Source of the DNA: Phoma sp. XZ068
Taxonomy: Eukaryota; Ascomycota; Dothideomycetes; Pleosporales; Didymellaceae
Length of the DNA stretch: 64,000 bases
Reading direction: 5' to 3'
NCBI GenBank assembly: GCA_004835665.1
Contig: RBKR01000027.1
Span: forward strand, 62,001-126,000
The translations under genes and the position numbers were made by a program. A model generated the notes under the pieces. That model was given only the letters and a program-made list of their open reading frames with translations, was not told the origin of the DNA and ran no database searches. The stretch's first letter is position 1, and each line of letters begins with the position of its first letter. This document shows positions 22,567 through 33,142 of the stretch, in pieces.

Positions 22567-23294
22567 ATGTTCAAACTTGCCCTTCTGCCCCTTTTATTCA
22601 CCACCACTCTCGCCCTTCCTCAACAAAGCTGCTTCGCACACATATGCCTGCCTAACATACCTGCGTCCCTTTACGAACAATGGGCGAGGATTGAAGATCA
22701 GAAGTGGCGAGACGCGCATCCACCCAAGAACAACAAGGACAAACACCTGCGGGACCTCAGCACAGTGACAACGGTGGTAACGGCTGCTGATCCAGAGGAG
22801 CAGGCTGGTGTAAGTGAAGTCTGTATATGCAAGCATCATGTGCTAACCCAAGAAGCTGTACTACTGCGAAGACCAAAACTGGACCGGCGCTTGCAAACAC
22901 GTCTACTCCCCGCTCGGCAGCTCCCCTGAAGCATGCCGCATCATCGACGGCTCCGCATCGTCAGTCAGTCCTGACCCAGGTTACTACTGCATATTCTACC
23001 TGTGAGTCTTACGCGCCTAAGCCCCCCCCCCCCATTATGCCACTCTACACATCTTCTAGTCACTTCCTTCACGAACCTCAGCTAACATCCAGCAGGAACG
23101 CTTCTTGCAGAACACTCTTGGCAGATGGCTCAGACAAACTCACACTCACGTACCCGGGATCTGCTGATCTCACCTACACCGAGAAGGGCAATTTCAACAA
23201 TCGACTGATGAGTTACAATTGCTTCAGGGAAGAGGACTTTTCGTTCGAGCACGAGCTCGGCACGCCACCTAATTCGAAGAAGAAGAGTGACTAG
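22567..23294 (+). CDS. Small secreted cysteine-containing protein, crystallin-like family
   Basis: Exons 22567-22809, 22856-23001 and 23096-23294 give 195 residues. The N-terminus MFKLALLPLLFTTTLALP is a clear signal peptide. After an acidic/basic linker the protein carries a pattern known from many ascomycete small secreted proteins: YYCEDQNWTGACKHV, then SVSPDPGYYCIFYLNASC, then DKLTLTYPGSADLT and LMSYNC. I read this as a beta/gamma-crystallin-like fold with paired cysteines. Such proteins are often listed as candidate effectors or wall-associated proteins, but no function is shown here. The first intron acceptor could also be 22852, adding one lysine. Intron 2 holds a run of twelve C. Confidence 0.75.
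23022..23033 (+). repeat. Poly-C tract in intron
   Basis: Twelve consecutive C inside intron 2 of the small secreted-protein gene. Confidence 0.9.
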
Positions 23295-24580
23295 ACCCGA
23301 ATAATTGACAGTGTATATGGGATGCTTGGAAAGCAGCCATGGTCGCGAGAGCGTGAGGGCCAGTGTTGTCTTGTGTATTGTTTAGTTGGTGGCGGTGTTG
23401 TATATGGGTTGGTTTGATGCGTAGATAGTTATTTTCCGTAATGAAAGCCCTTGTATCTTCTTTTATACAGCATTTGCGGAAGCGCCCGGGTGACTTTGTG
23501 CGACAGTGAGGTGGCTCGGAGATTTGGACTCGGCTTGTCCAAGTAGCCTGCCTCCGCTGTTGCGTTTGGCTATGGCAGTATCTGCGGTCACCGTGTCAGT
23601 GATCATTGTCGACGCCTTTACGTACTTCTGTCGGGATTGAGGTCGTCGTTTCTTGTATGCTGTGTTGTCATCTCCGTGCATGGCCGGCGAAAGGCGTTCT
23701 GTGGATACCACTTCGCCGCGTCAGTATCTATCACTATCCCGCATTGTGCATCATCGAAATAGATTCGATGTTCTTGGGGACGATCGTATGGAGATTACAT
23801 GGGCCGAGCGACAAGGGTTTGAGTACCACAGGTATAGAGTGTTGCAGTATTGAAATATACCAAACAGCGAGTCCAATCAAACTACGATCCAGGAGCAATA
23901 TTTCTCTAAAGCACACATCACCGCACTGATCTATGGTTACATGGTCACACCTCGCCGCTGGCCTCAGAGATCTGTGTGGAAATATTCGTCACTTGGCTAC
24001 CTTGGGTTATTGGTTGCGTATTCGCCCATCTCGTACAATAATACATTGTCGCATTATCCAACGAACATGTATCGTAACTAATAGCCGAGTCGCAAAATAT
24101 CTCGGCCGTGAACACAGTTCGGCTGTTCCGGAGATCTATGTCGTTGCGCGGACCGATAGGTAAAAGTCTAATCACCTACGGAAAGCTGCTTCTGGTAGAC
24201 TTCGGCATTACTACTAGTATTACCGCCTGTTTGGCATGAGATCAACCTTAAGAGATACTTGTAAGAGCCATGTACCTTGCACAGACTGCCCGTGGCCCAC
24301 GAACCCAATTGCTCGGCTTAGGTTGTAGCCGACGGCCGTCGAATCGAATGCTTACGAACTACTCCGTTAGCGGGAGTAATATACCTTGCGAGACTAGTAC
24401 ATGTGATTAGATTTCGGTGTTACTGGAGATTGTTTTTGATGATGTTCACTCTTGGGAAAGATTGTCTTTGTAGTACCTAGGTATATATGCGAGGCGCAAG
24501 TTGAAGTCGTATGGATTGAGAAAGCACCTTCCTCTCGTTTTCATACTTATTCCAACTATTTAGTCGTTCTTTAGACCATC
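23295..24580. other. Intergenic region, 1.3 kb
   Basis: No recognisable coding sequence. Frames at 23463-23711 (minus) and 23606-23929 (plus) overlap and look fortuitous. The promoter of the FAD oxidase lies in its right part. Confidence 0.45.
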
Positions 24581-26035
24581 ATGCTCTCTCAAGCCCTTGT
24601 GCTTGCACTATTCGCTTCTCCAATAATTGCCACACCTCCTGGCTCCCGCGTGACGACCTGGGGCTCTCGAGACATTGATACCACAAGGTTCTCAGATGCT
24701 GACACAATCACTCGCGACGTTGCCATCATTGGAGGCGGCTCTGCTGGCACTTATTCTGCTATTGCCCTCAAGGACAAGGGAATTTCCACCATTATCGTCG
24801 AGACGAAGAACCGCCTCGGCGGTCATACCCAGACATACGTCGATCCTGCAACGGGTATTCCTATTGACTATGGCGTATTAATGTGGCACAACGAGGATAT
24901 CGTCAAATCTTATTTTGCTCGTTTCAATGTTTCCTTGAGCGTACTCAACACTGCGTCGATCCCCCCAAGCGCTACCTACGACTACACTACTGGTAAACTG
25001 GTAACTGCAACCCAGTACACTGCTGAGGAAATCGGTGCTGCTCTGCTCAAGTACGCTGGAATTATTTCACAGTGGCCTCAGCTGAACGCTGGAATGTTCC
25101 TCCCCGATCCAGTCCCCGAGGATCTTCTCTTGACCATGGGCGACTTTACCAAAAAGTATAATCTCGAGGCGATTATCCCAACAATGAACAATATCAACCC
25201 TGGAATTGGCGATTTCCTTAGCGCGACCGTACTTGAGAACCTGAGGGTATTTGGCCTGGGCCTCCTACCATCTCTGCAGAATGGCTTCCTCACAACGACC
25301 AACTACGACAACAGTGAGCTATACCTTAAAGCCACTGCCGAGCTCAGTGCAAACAACAGTCTCCTACTCAATTCCCGAGTCCTTCTCAGCACCCGTTCTA
25401 GCTCAGGAGTGAAGCTTATCGTCCAGACCCCAGAGGGCCGGAAGCTCATCGTCGCCAAGAAGCTTTTAATTACCATCCCCCCTAAGCTTGAGAACCTCTT
25501 CCCATTCGGCCTGTCTCAGAACGAGACGAGCGTATTTGGAAAGTTCATAAACGCTGGTTACTACACCAGCATCGTGAAGAACAGCGGGATTCCCGGCAAC
25601 CTGTCCGTCGCCAACGCTGCCCAAGACACACCTTACAACATCCCCCAGATCCCCGGCGTCTATACTGCTTCCAACACACGTGTACCCAACCTACACATAG
25701 TCTACTACGGCTCGTCACGCACACCCAACTCGCAGCCCATCCCGGACAGCGTCGTCAAAGCCAACATCATCAAGGGGCTCAAAACGCTGCAACAGCAAAA
25801 CAACGCAACATTCGCAGCCACCGAGCCAGAATTCGTCGCCTACGAAGCCCACACCCCCTTCTATCTACAGGCCACTGCCGAGGACGCCAAGAACGGGTTC
25901 TACAAGGCCTTGTATGCGCTGCAGGGCGCGAGGAATACATTCTACAGCGGTGCGAGCTGGAGAGCACAGGATAGCACGAATATCTGGATGTACACGAGGG
26001 ATATTGTGCTCCCGCAGCTGACGCAGGGTTTATAA
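24581..26035 (+). CDS. Secreted FAD-dependent amine-oxidase-like oxidoreductase
   Basis: Intronless, 484 residues. MLSQALVLALFASPIIATPP is a signal peptide. A dinucleotide-binding site follows: DVAIIGGGSAGTYSAIAL near residues 46-63, then VETKNRLGGHTQTY, the second FAD contact of the flavin amine oxidase superfamily. Several Asn-X-Ser/Thr glycosylation sites occur (NVSLS, NNSLL, NETS, NLSV, NNATF). The C-terminal FYSGASWRAQDS resembles the end of flavoproteins such as beta-cyclopiazonate dehydrogenase and its many fungal relatives. The substrate is unknown, and the cyclopiazonate role is not implied because none of that pathway is present. It ends 335 bases before the 5S rRNA gene. Confidence 0.88.
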   Translation: MLSQALVLALFASPIIATPPGSRVTTWGSRDIDTTRFSDADTITRDVAIIGGGSAGTYSAIALKDKGISTIIVETKNRLGGHTQTYVDPATGIPIDYGVLMWHNEDIVKSYFARFNVSLSVLNTASIPPSATYDYTTGKLVTATQYTAEEIGAALLKYAGIISQWPQLNAGMFLPDPVPEDLLLTMGDFTKKYNLEAIIPTMNNINPGIGDFLSATVLENLRVFGLGLLPSLQNGFLTTTNYDNSELYLKATAELSANNSLLLNSRVLLSTRSSSGVKLIVQTPEGRKLIVAKKLLITIPPKLENLFPFGLSQNETSVFGKFINAGYYTSIVKNSGIPGNLSVANAAQDTPYNIPQIPGVYTASNTRVPNLHIVYYGSSRTPNSQPIPDSVVKANIIKGLKTLQQQNNATFAATEPEFVAYEAHTPFYLQATAEDAKNGFYKALYALQGARNTFYSGASWRAQDSTNIWMYTRDIVLPQLTQGL

Positions 26036-26370
26036 AGGTGTCGCCATTCTGTATAGTAACTGTGCTTTTCTGTTTTGAGGTATTTTGTTGTAGACGTTCT
26101 TTCCTAGAAGGTAGAGGGGGAGCTTTTCAGTAGGGTAATATATTCAAGAAACATGTTTTTTTGTGATCGTGGAATGTTTAAAATTATCCTAGGCCAAGTT
26201 GAAAACGGTGTACCTTTGTAATCTAGAACACGAGGAAGGAGGCTTACAATCAAATACAGAGCAAATTGTACGTACCGGGAAATTGAAGTATACAAATACT
26301 ACAGAGAACACATCGTGATGCTGTATCAATAGCATCATGCAATATATAACAAATACTGCGTTAAACTGTC
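26036..26370. other. AT-rich spacer upstream of the 5S rRNA gene
   Basis: AT-rich sequence with the 3' UTR of the oxidase gene. No coding sequence was seen. Confidence 0.5.
26341..26350 (+). promoter_or_regulatory. TATA-like element 30 bases upstream of 5S rRNA
   Basis: AATATATAAC starts 30 bases before the 5S 5' end, the position of TATA-like elements upstream of fungal 5S genes. It is absent at the same distance from the truncated copy at 6445. Confidence 0.55.
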
Positions 26371-26489
26371 ACATACGACCATAGGACGTTGAAAACAAGG
26401 CTTCCCGTTCGCTCAGCCCTATTTAAGCAACGTACCGGTGGATTAGTAGTTAGGTGGGTGACCACTAGCGAATACCCACTGTTGTATGT
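26371..26489 (+). rRNA. 5S ribosomal RNA
   Basis: A 119-base match to the ascomycete 5S pattern. It begins ACATACGACCATAGG and ends CTGTTGTATGT. The 5' ACATACGAC pairs with the 3' GTTGTATGT to close helix I, and ACGTTG pairs with CAACGT for helix II. The TTAGTAGTTAGGTGGGTGAC core lies in the internal promoter. A five-T terminator follows. It is a lone gene in intergenic DNA, as is usual for dispersed 5S genes of filamentous ascomycetes. Confidence 0.95.
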
Positions 26490-26493
26490 TTTT
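26489..26493 (+). terminator. RNA polymerase III T-run
   Basis: Five consecutive T at the 3' end of the 5S gene, the normal polymerase III stop signal. Confidence 0.75.
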
Positions 26494-27734
26494 GCCCTTT
26501 TGCCTGCATGGCAGATGTACGATCTTCTCAATATGGTGGAGTGGTGTCAAGGTGCCAAGCTTGGATTGAGTAGGCTGGAGCGTCAGGCAAGAGAAGCCAA
26601 AGTGGGACAAGTTTTGGAGCCATGGAAGTCTGCAAGGTTAAATGACCACGGAGCCGACAGCTTTTTGCTCATGGTAAGACAGTTGAATCGTGATCCATCT
26701 CCGTTTGTGATGTTGATGCGTATACGGTGATGTAGTCGCGAATTAGAAGAGAGCGCGCTAATTTAGCGTAAACTGGACCTGTCTTTGGACAACAGCTGCC
26801 GTTCAATCCCAGGAATTCACTCGTTGCTGCCTAGGAAACGATCCGCTCGTTGGACCGGCTCCGAAGCCACCGCAGGCCCAAGCGACATGTTTCCTGCGAA
26901 AAGACCTGTCACTTCGTTATTGCCCGCCGTCCCCGGCCAATGATCATTCGCCTCCGCATGGGTCCAAGTGTAGGATGCAACTGTGCCCCCCTCAGCCTTG
27001 TCCTCTTCCGACGCCGCGCAGCCCCAGCTTCCAGATAAATGTATTGATCAGATGTTTTGCAAGGTCCAGTTGCCATCTATTGGTTGCGATGTCTCTTTCA
27101 AATAGGGTGAATCGCGGCCCACATGCATGTATCCGTTGTTGAGCTGCTAACATGGCGTCGATCATCCACATTTCCCGTATGTTCCGGAAGTAAATATGGT
27201 GGCTACACAGGGGTTGCGGCAATTATCGCCTTCCGCGGTATACGGTCGATGGTCGTGTACTAATATTTATGTTACGGTCTATCTCCCAGTGCTCTGTCAC
27301 CTTGCGACTCTTACTACTTATCGCTGGGAACAACCTCAGCTTTATCCACTTAACGAAAGAGTCTGAACTTACGACGTTCTAATCTGAATTTGAAATACGG
27401 AATCGATAGTTGCTGTTCATGACGCTTTGATGTGGTCCCAGAAGTCAGGCAGAAATTCATCGAACTAGATAGCGAGTAAATCCAAAGGCTCACCAAGACG
27501 CGTCAAGCCAAAGCACCCGACGTTGATGTAAGTTGAAACCTTGACCATGCCCACACACACATGCCAGTTTCGCGTCACCGTGCTGAAAGTACTTATTGAC
27601 GCTCTTTACCTCTAGGTCGCCGCGCTACTTAGGTAATCAAGCAAACATACAGGCATCGACACAAGCGACTACAGCAGGTATCAGACGTGTGGATTGAACC
27701 CCTGACAGTGAGTTTGAACGTCTTTCCAGGGGGG
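26494..27734. other. Intergenic region
   Basis: No gene was recognised. It includes the promoter and possible 5' leader of the coiled-coil gene. Confidence 0.45.
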
Positions 27735-29837
27735 ATGAAACTCTCAGTCCAGGAACTCACCACTGTAGTAGGGCCTGAAACACCTATCGAGTTGATCTGT
27801 CCGAGGTCTCACGATAGGATGGCGACAGCTTCGACAGGCCATGAGATGAGCAGAGAAAACACTGCAAGTCTGAAACGTGTGCGTGCCGAATACGACGCCG
27901 TCGATGCCGAGACTGAAAAGAAAGTTGCAGCGCAAGCTGTAAAGAGGCACCGTGACATAAAGACTGCTCGCCGAAAACTTGAAATGTGCGCTGAACGGGC
28001 TGAGAATGCAATGGTATCTTCTCAGAGGGTTATCGACGAACATAAGACTCTCTCAGCTTTCGTGGAAGCGCTCAGCACTCGTCAAGATCAGCACTATCAA
28101 ATTCTCAACACAAATTGTACTGCCCTCTCCACCTTGACGGCTCAATTTGAGCAACACCAGAAAGACTCTGCTATACACCTCGAGCAACGACCAACTTCGA
28201 CTCAGATGGGCATGTTCATAACCCATGAAAGCAAAACCTACAGAGATGCCCTGGACAAATTGACTGGAGAATTGCCAGCTATTATCGATGCGCGTATAAA
28301 CGACTACGACACGACTCTTCTAGAAGAAACGTTCCCTAAAAAAATAGCTCATTTGACATGTAGTTACGATGGCCTTGATGCGGTGCTTACAAGTCACCGT
28401 AATTTGTGTAATGCTAGGCTCCTTGCCATTGAAGGAGATATGGTGCAGTTTCAGCACGCAAGTGCCAAGAATACCACAACTCTAGCCGGGTTGGATCTGG
28501 AAATAGAGCAACGGCTCACATCAACAGAATTCGAAAATCGGATGACTGTTGAACGCGAGGAGCACCAGAAAGCCTTGGCTGAGTCAAACGTCACGATGTC
28601 GATGAACTTCGCCACCCAGCTCAATGAGAAAATCGTGCAGTACAAGTCAGAAATGGAGAAAATCGTGGTTCCTCAGGCATTGGGTCCCCTGATGCAACAG
28701 ATAGACAGTATCAACAACATTCTTAGCACAAACGAAGAGAAGGCCTCGGTTAAATCTAGTCTGCCAGAGAGATCGAACTGGGATCACGAGCGGCAATTAA
28801 ATGAGATGGAGAAGACATTTCGTAATGAACGAGTTGGTTACGAAAGAGACAATAAAAGGCTGTTCACGGTAGTCGATGGTTTGCGACAGAATTTGGACGT
28901 CGAGTGTCGAGACTGGAGAGCATCAATCAATCGTATGACGGAGTCCCACGCCAATAATAAGGAAGAACATGACATGGCGATGAAGAAATTGGAGGGCGAA
29001 TTCACGAAGAGATTGCAGGACATGGAGACGAAGACAGAACAAAAGCTGGAGGCCATGCAGTCAACTATCAATGGTCTGCGGAATGAGCTCCACGCCGAGC
29101 GAGAAGAACGAAGGATGGCAGATGTGAACAACGATATCGTTAAAAACTACACTAGCGCTATCGGAAGCCTGCAAAGCAAGGTCGACCAGCGAATAGTTGA
29201 TCTACACAGGCGCATCGAGAATGTCGTCACTGCGAGCGATCTCTCTGAGCTCCACAATTTGAGCAATCGGGTAGAAATTCTCGAGAATGGCATCACAAAA
29301 GGATCTGAGGTCCAGGATTCAAATATCGTACAGGTTCAAACTGATCTTGTGGCTCTCAAATCACGCATGGATGCCCTGGCCACCGCCACCAGTAGATCCG
29401 AAGGTCTGGCAACTGCTGTACAACAAAAAGTCAACAAATATGTCGACAGCATCATGCCAATGACAGCTGACATCGATCTGCTGAAAGATCAGCATAAGGA
29501 TCACATCTGCAACTTGAAGGCGCAGCTCCATGAGCACCTGGACATCTCGAAGGACCACACGAACAAAGTCGGAAGAGAACTACGAAGTCAGATCCAGAAT
29601 CAAGATCTTGCCCTAAGAAATCACCTCTTTGATGCGTACAAGTGCAGAAACGATCCTTACTCCCATGAAATTCACACCTGGGTGCAAAAGCTCGAGACCA
29701 TTCAACCACGCCTGTCTACAGAACATGCTGAGCGTATCTCCCGACTTGAAACAAATCACGCTTCTCTCAACGCACGAGTGAGTGGACTTGCCACAAGTCT
29801 CGATCAAGTATCTGCAGAGCAGTCTCGTCCTACCTGA
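27735..29837 (+). CDS. Large coiled-coil protein of unknown family
   Basis: A single open frame; the first ATG (27735) gives 700 residues. An ATG at 27822, with A at -3, is an equally good start. The frame stays open back to 27687. Nearly the whole protein is predicted coiled coil, rich in Glu, Lys, Gln and heptad Leu (for example MEKTFRNERVGYERDNKRLF and NLSNRVEILENGI). It has no signal peptide, membrane segment or catalytic motif. The first 60 residues are basic (VKRHRDIKTARRKLEM). I do not recognise the family. Just after the stop, in the +1 frame, the sequence CERSCYECRGFAH (29872-29910) looks like part of a CCHC zinc knuckle, so the original C-terminus may have been longer. Confidence 0.6.
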   Translation: MKLSVQELTTVVGPETPIELICPRSHDRMATASTGHEMSRENTASLKRVRAEYDAVDAETEKKVAAQAVKRHRDIKTARRKLEMCAERAENAMVSSQRVIDEHKTLSAFVEALSTRQDQHYQILNTNCTALSTLTAQFEQHQKDSAIHLEQRPTSTQMGMFITHESKTYRDALDKLTGELPAIIDARINDYDTTLLEETFPKKIAHLTCSYDGLDAVLTSHRNLCNARLLAIEGDMVQFQHASAKNTTTLAGLDLEIEQRLTSTEFENRMTVEREEHQKALAESNVTMSMNFATQLNEKIVQYKSEMEKIVVPQALGPLMQQIDSINNILSTNEEKASVKSSLPERSNWDHERQLNEMEKTFRNERVGYERDNKRLFTVVDGLRQNLDVECRDWRASINRMTESHANNKEEHDMAMKKLEGEFTKRLQDMETKTEQKLEAMQSTINGLRNELHAEREERRMADVNNDIVKNYTSAIGSLQSKVDQRIVDLHRRIENVVTASDLSELHNLSNRVEILENGITKGSEVQDSNIVQVQTDLVALKSRMDALATATSRSEGLATAVQQKVNKYVDSIMPMTADIDLLKDQHKDHICNLKAQLHEHLDISKDHTNKVGRELRSQIQNQDLALRNHLFDAYKCRNDPYSHEIHTWVQKLETIQPRLSTEHAERISRLETNHASLNARVSGLATSLDQVSAEQSRPT

Positions 29838-30290
29838 ATCTAAAACCATTCGTCGCATTCGGGGAAGAACGTGTGAACGATCTTGTTATGAATGTCGCGG
29901 CTTTGCTCATAGCTTTCAAAATTCATCTACATGATATTGGAGCAACTGATAAGAGATGATATGGCGGCCAGGCAAGACTTCAAGGGCATTGCTAAACGGG
30001 AGCTACGCAAGCTGGCTGTTCACTGCGAGTATTATCAGAACCTTCCTGATCGCCCAAAAAATGCATCCATTCATGTTGATAATATGGTCATTTACTGCAA
30101 AATATATATAATAGATACCTTCTGTAATATCAAGATTCACCATGCTGTCAGCCACTTCGACAGAAAAAAGCGTGCCGCAGGCCACCAGTTTCTCAATACA
30201 ATGCTTCCGGCTAGCATTAAATCAAGCACTCCAACCTCAAACAGCGATTAGGATACCGAGAACAGGAACTTGAAGATTTAGATACCGGCA

Positions 30291-30616
30291 ATGGCTACTG
30301 AGAGTAGGAGAGAACAGACTGAGAACAAAGTACTGAAGACACGCATTAGGTCGCTTGAGGCTGACCGCAAGGCGATGATGAAAAAGGAAAAGAATCTCCA
30401 TGCCCAGGTGCAAGCTAAGGATGCGGAATACTGCAGTTTCATCTCGAGGAGGCACGAGAGGACTTCGAGAATGGCGCCGCAGCACAAGAGATGCATGAGA
30501 TGAAAAGGTCTCACGTGGAGATTGTCGAGTGGTACAAGAAAGAGGATGAGAAGCGGGAGGGGCACGCGGCGGGCTTGTTTGCGAGTGAAATGCCTTTACG
30601 AAGAAAGCTACCGTGA
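30291..30616 (+). pseudogene. Frameshifted coiled-coil fragment
   Basis: An ATG at 30291 opens a coiled-coil reading (VLKTRIRSLEADRKAMMKKE). Around 30430 the coil-like reading moves to the next frame, where FHLEEAREDFENGA and HVEIVEWYKKEDEKRE run to a stop at 30616. A single missing base explains the switch. It could be a decayed gene related to the coiled-coil gene upstream, or a sequencing error in a small intact gene of about 108 codons. Confidence 0.4.
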
Positions 30617-31012
30617 AGGTTGAGTAGATGGTGACTACTCATTCCAGTTGAGGGCAACACTTTGGTGTACGGAGCTAAACGTACATTATACTACGGTTTT
30701 GATCATCCACGGACACATCGACAAGGGGTCCTAGCTAAGAGCACGACCTGTTTACATCCTAGAGGACGACTCGCGTTATCTTCGGGCAGGCCTTCAGACG
30801 CGAATAATGGGAAACCCAATGGTCTTGGCATCCACTTGAAAGATGGAAGAATATGGAATCCACAAAGGTTTCAGCGCAATAAAGTCCGTACCAGAGTGGA
30901 TCGGATGTGGTAGCCAACCCTTTTCGCCATATACATACATCTGTGTACATCCTTCTGCCTAGTTCAAGCCCATGCACGGGTACAACAACTACTCTACATA
31001 CTACTCGAGCAC

Positions 31013-32305
31013 CTAGTCTGACAAATCTATGACCACACGCCCCTTCAACTTCTGCGAGTCCATCTCCTTAAACACGTCCGTCAATTTATCCATCTTCTCG
31101 ACCCTATAATGCGTCTTCACGATACCCCTCGCTGCAAACTCGACCGCCTCGATCGCCTCTTTCCTCGTTCCAACCGCAGACCCAACAATCTGCAGCGCCT
31201 TCACAACCATGATGCCCGCAGTGGCGGTTGCAATGGGTTTCATATCACCCTCAGGGACACCAACACAAACAAGTCGACCACCGAACCGCAGAAGATTGAC
31301 AGATTCATCGTATGCGCCTTGGTGAGCTGTGCATACGACAACTGCATGTGCACCATGACCATTAGTGACAGCTTTCACGGCATCGGCAAGTGACTCCGTG
31401 CCATCCACAGGAATGAAGTGCTCAGCGCCGCTTTCGATGACCAGATCCTTCTTACTGGAGTGGTCGATGCCGATTACGCGGTGGCCAATTCCTCGGGCAC
31501 TGTACTGAACCTATTGATTCGTGAGACATGACCTTTCACGGTCCGGGATGTGATTTGGGCTTGAGACTTACTGCGAGATGTCCGAGGCCGCCGCCGGCGC
31601 CCATAATAACGACAAAGCTTCCTGCCTCGGCGTTTGTTTTGCGCAGAGCAGAGTACACTGTCACACCAGCACAAAGGAGTGGTGCGGCAGCGGCGGAGTC
31701 GAGACCGTCTGGGATGGGAGTAACATAGTTTGCAGGACCGAGGACATACTGCTGAAAAGTACCTGGAGTGTAGTATCCAGAGATTTTCTATCACAGCGTC
31801 AGTCAGCCGGCTCAGGAAGTGAGCTGCAGATGGAGTACTTACGCCATTGAAGCAGTTTGCGTCCATACCTGCACGGCAAGGTTCACACGCTTCGCAAATC
31901 CCAGCCATCCATTTGATCCCCACCCGATCACCAATCTTGACTGCCGAATTCTCCGTCCCGGGGCCCATCTTCACAATCTTACCGACACCCTCGTGACCTC
32001 CGACCTGTCCTGCTTGCGTAGGGAACGGGAGAACCTTCCAAGCATTGAGCATGACACCCATGTCGGAGTGGCAGACACCAGAGTGAGTTCTAGTTGTGAT
32101 GTTAGTAGTAGTTACGAACAGACGAGAACAGTCAGGAGTGAAGCTCATTGTATTGTCAAAGCAAATAAATGTGAACATACAAGTTAATCAACACCTCTCC
32201 TGCACCCGGCTCTGGCACATCCAGCTCTTCGATCTTTGTCGAAATCGAGCCAGGCTTGTCATAAACAGCAGCCTTGTGCTTCTTTGGAATCTGGACGTCA
32301 CTCAT
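31013..32305 (-). CDS. Zinc-dependent alcohol dehydrogenase (yeast ADH type)
   Basis: Exons (minus strand) 32305-32181, 32089-31843, 31787-31572 and 31510-31013 join to 361 residues. It catalyses NAD(H)-dependent interconversion of alcohols and aldehydes. The catalytic zinc ligands are visible in HSGVCHSD and GHEGVGKIV, and the structural zinc cysteines in CEACEPCRAGMDANC. The nucleotide-binding site is VVIMGAGGGLGHLAVQY, rebuilt across the last intron. The length and these motifs match the cytosolic tetrameric yeast-type ADH group, for example propanol-preferring ADHs. Exact substrate is not determined. All three introns are short (56-91 bases) with standard ends. Confidence 0.92.
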
Positions 32306-33142
32306 TGTGCTGACTATTGGTGGGACTTTTCTCTTGAGTTTTACTAATCAATCCTTCGAAATGAACGTATATTGACGCGCTTAGAGCAAACAAGAGCGAC
32401 AAGGAACAGAAATGAGGTAGTAGATAGGCGCGACCCAAGCTAGATATACCCCTCAACCCCCCCATCTGACCTGCAGCTAGCCGTACTACCCCACAATCCA
32501 GGTCGTAAAGCTGCTGCACTATGGGCAACGGGTACTGCTTCGGAAGAGTCAGTATATCGGCTACTCCAAATGAGGCTGATGCTCAGCCTGGCCATGGCCT
32601 GTGAGTGGTTGTGATAGGGAGCCTCGGTCGTTCGTAGTCCTTGAGACTACCCCGCAACGCGTCAACGAACGTGGGGCTTCCGGTAATACCGGTAGTGTAG
32701 GGATGAGGGACCAAGCATGATGCTAGAACACCAAGATCAACGAAGACGGATAGTGGCCACATGGGAACGCCAGAGAGGGATTGCTGATGGAAAGCCAAGC
32801 CATCGGTAACGTTCAAATGCTGCAGGGGCTAGGATATAGAAAAGGTATGTGATGGTGGATATAGATAGCTATGATACAACCAGTCTCAGATCCAGACACC
32901 ATTAGATTCCACCAGGGTAGCTACTGTCAAAGCAACGAGCTCCATGCACCTCTCAGTGCGGTATCATATAATACAGTCATTCGCGTATGCGCGTTGCAGG
33001 CATTAAAAAAAAAGAATAAGAAGAAGGCGACCAGGTTAACGCCTAGCAATGATAGCTGTGATCGCTAATTGTAGATCCTTAATGCAGGAACACATTTAGG
33101 CCTGAAATGTATGGACTTTGGATAGCTTCAAGGATACTGTAT
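32306..33142. other. Intergenic region
   Basis: ADH promoter and leader on the left and 3' end of the STE11 transcript on the right. No gene was seen. An A-rich stretch lies near 33004-33027. Confidence 0.5.

Noticed and set aside
27680..27710. Minus-strand GGTTCAATCC resembling a tRNA B-box
   Set aside because: No paired T stem and no cloverleaf could be drawn.
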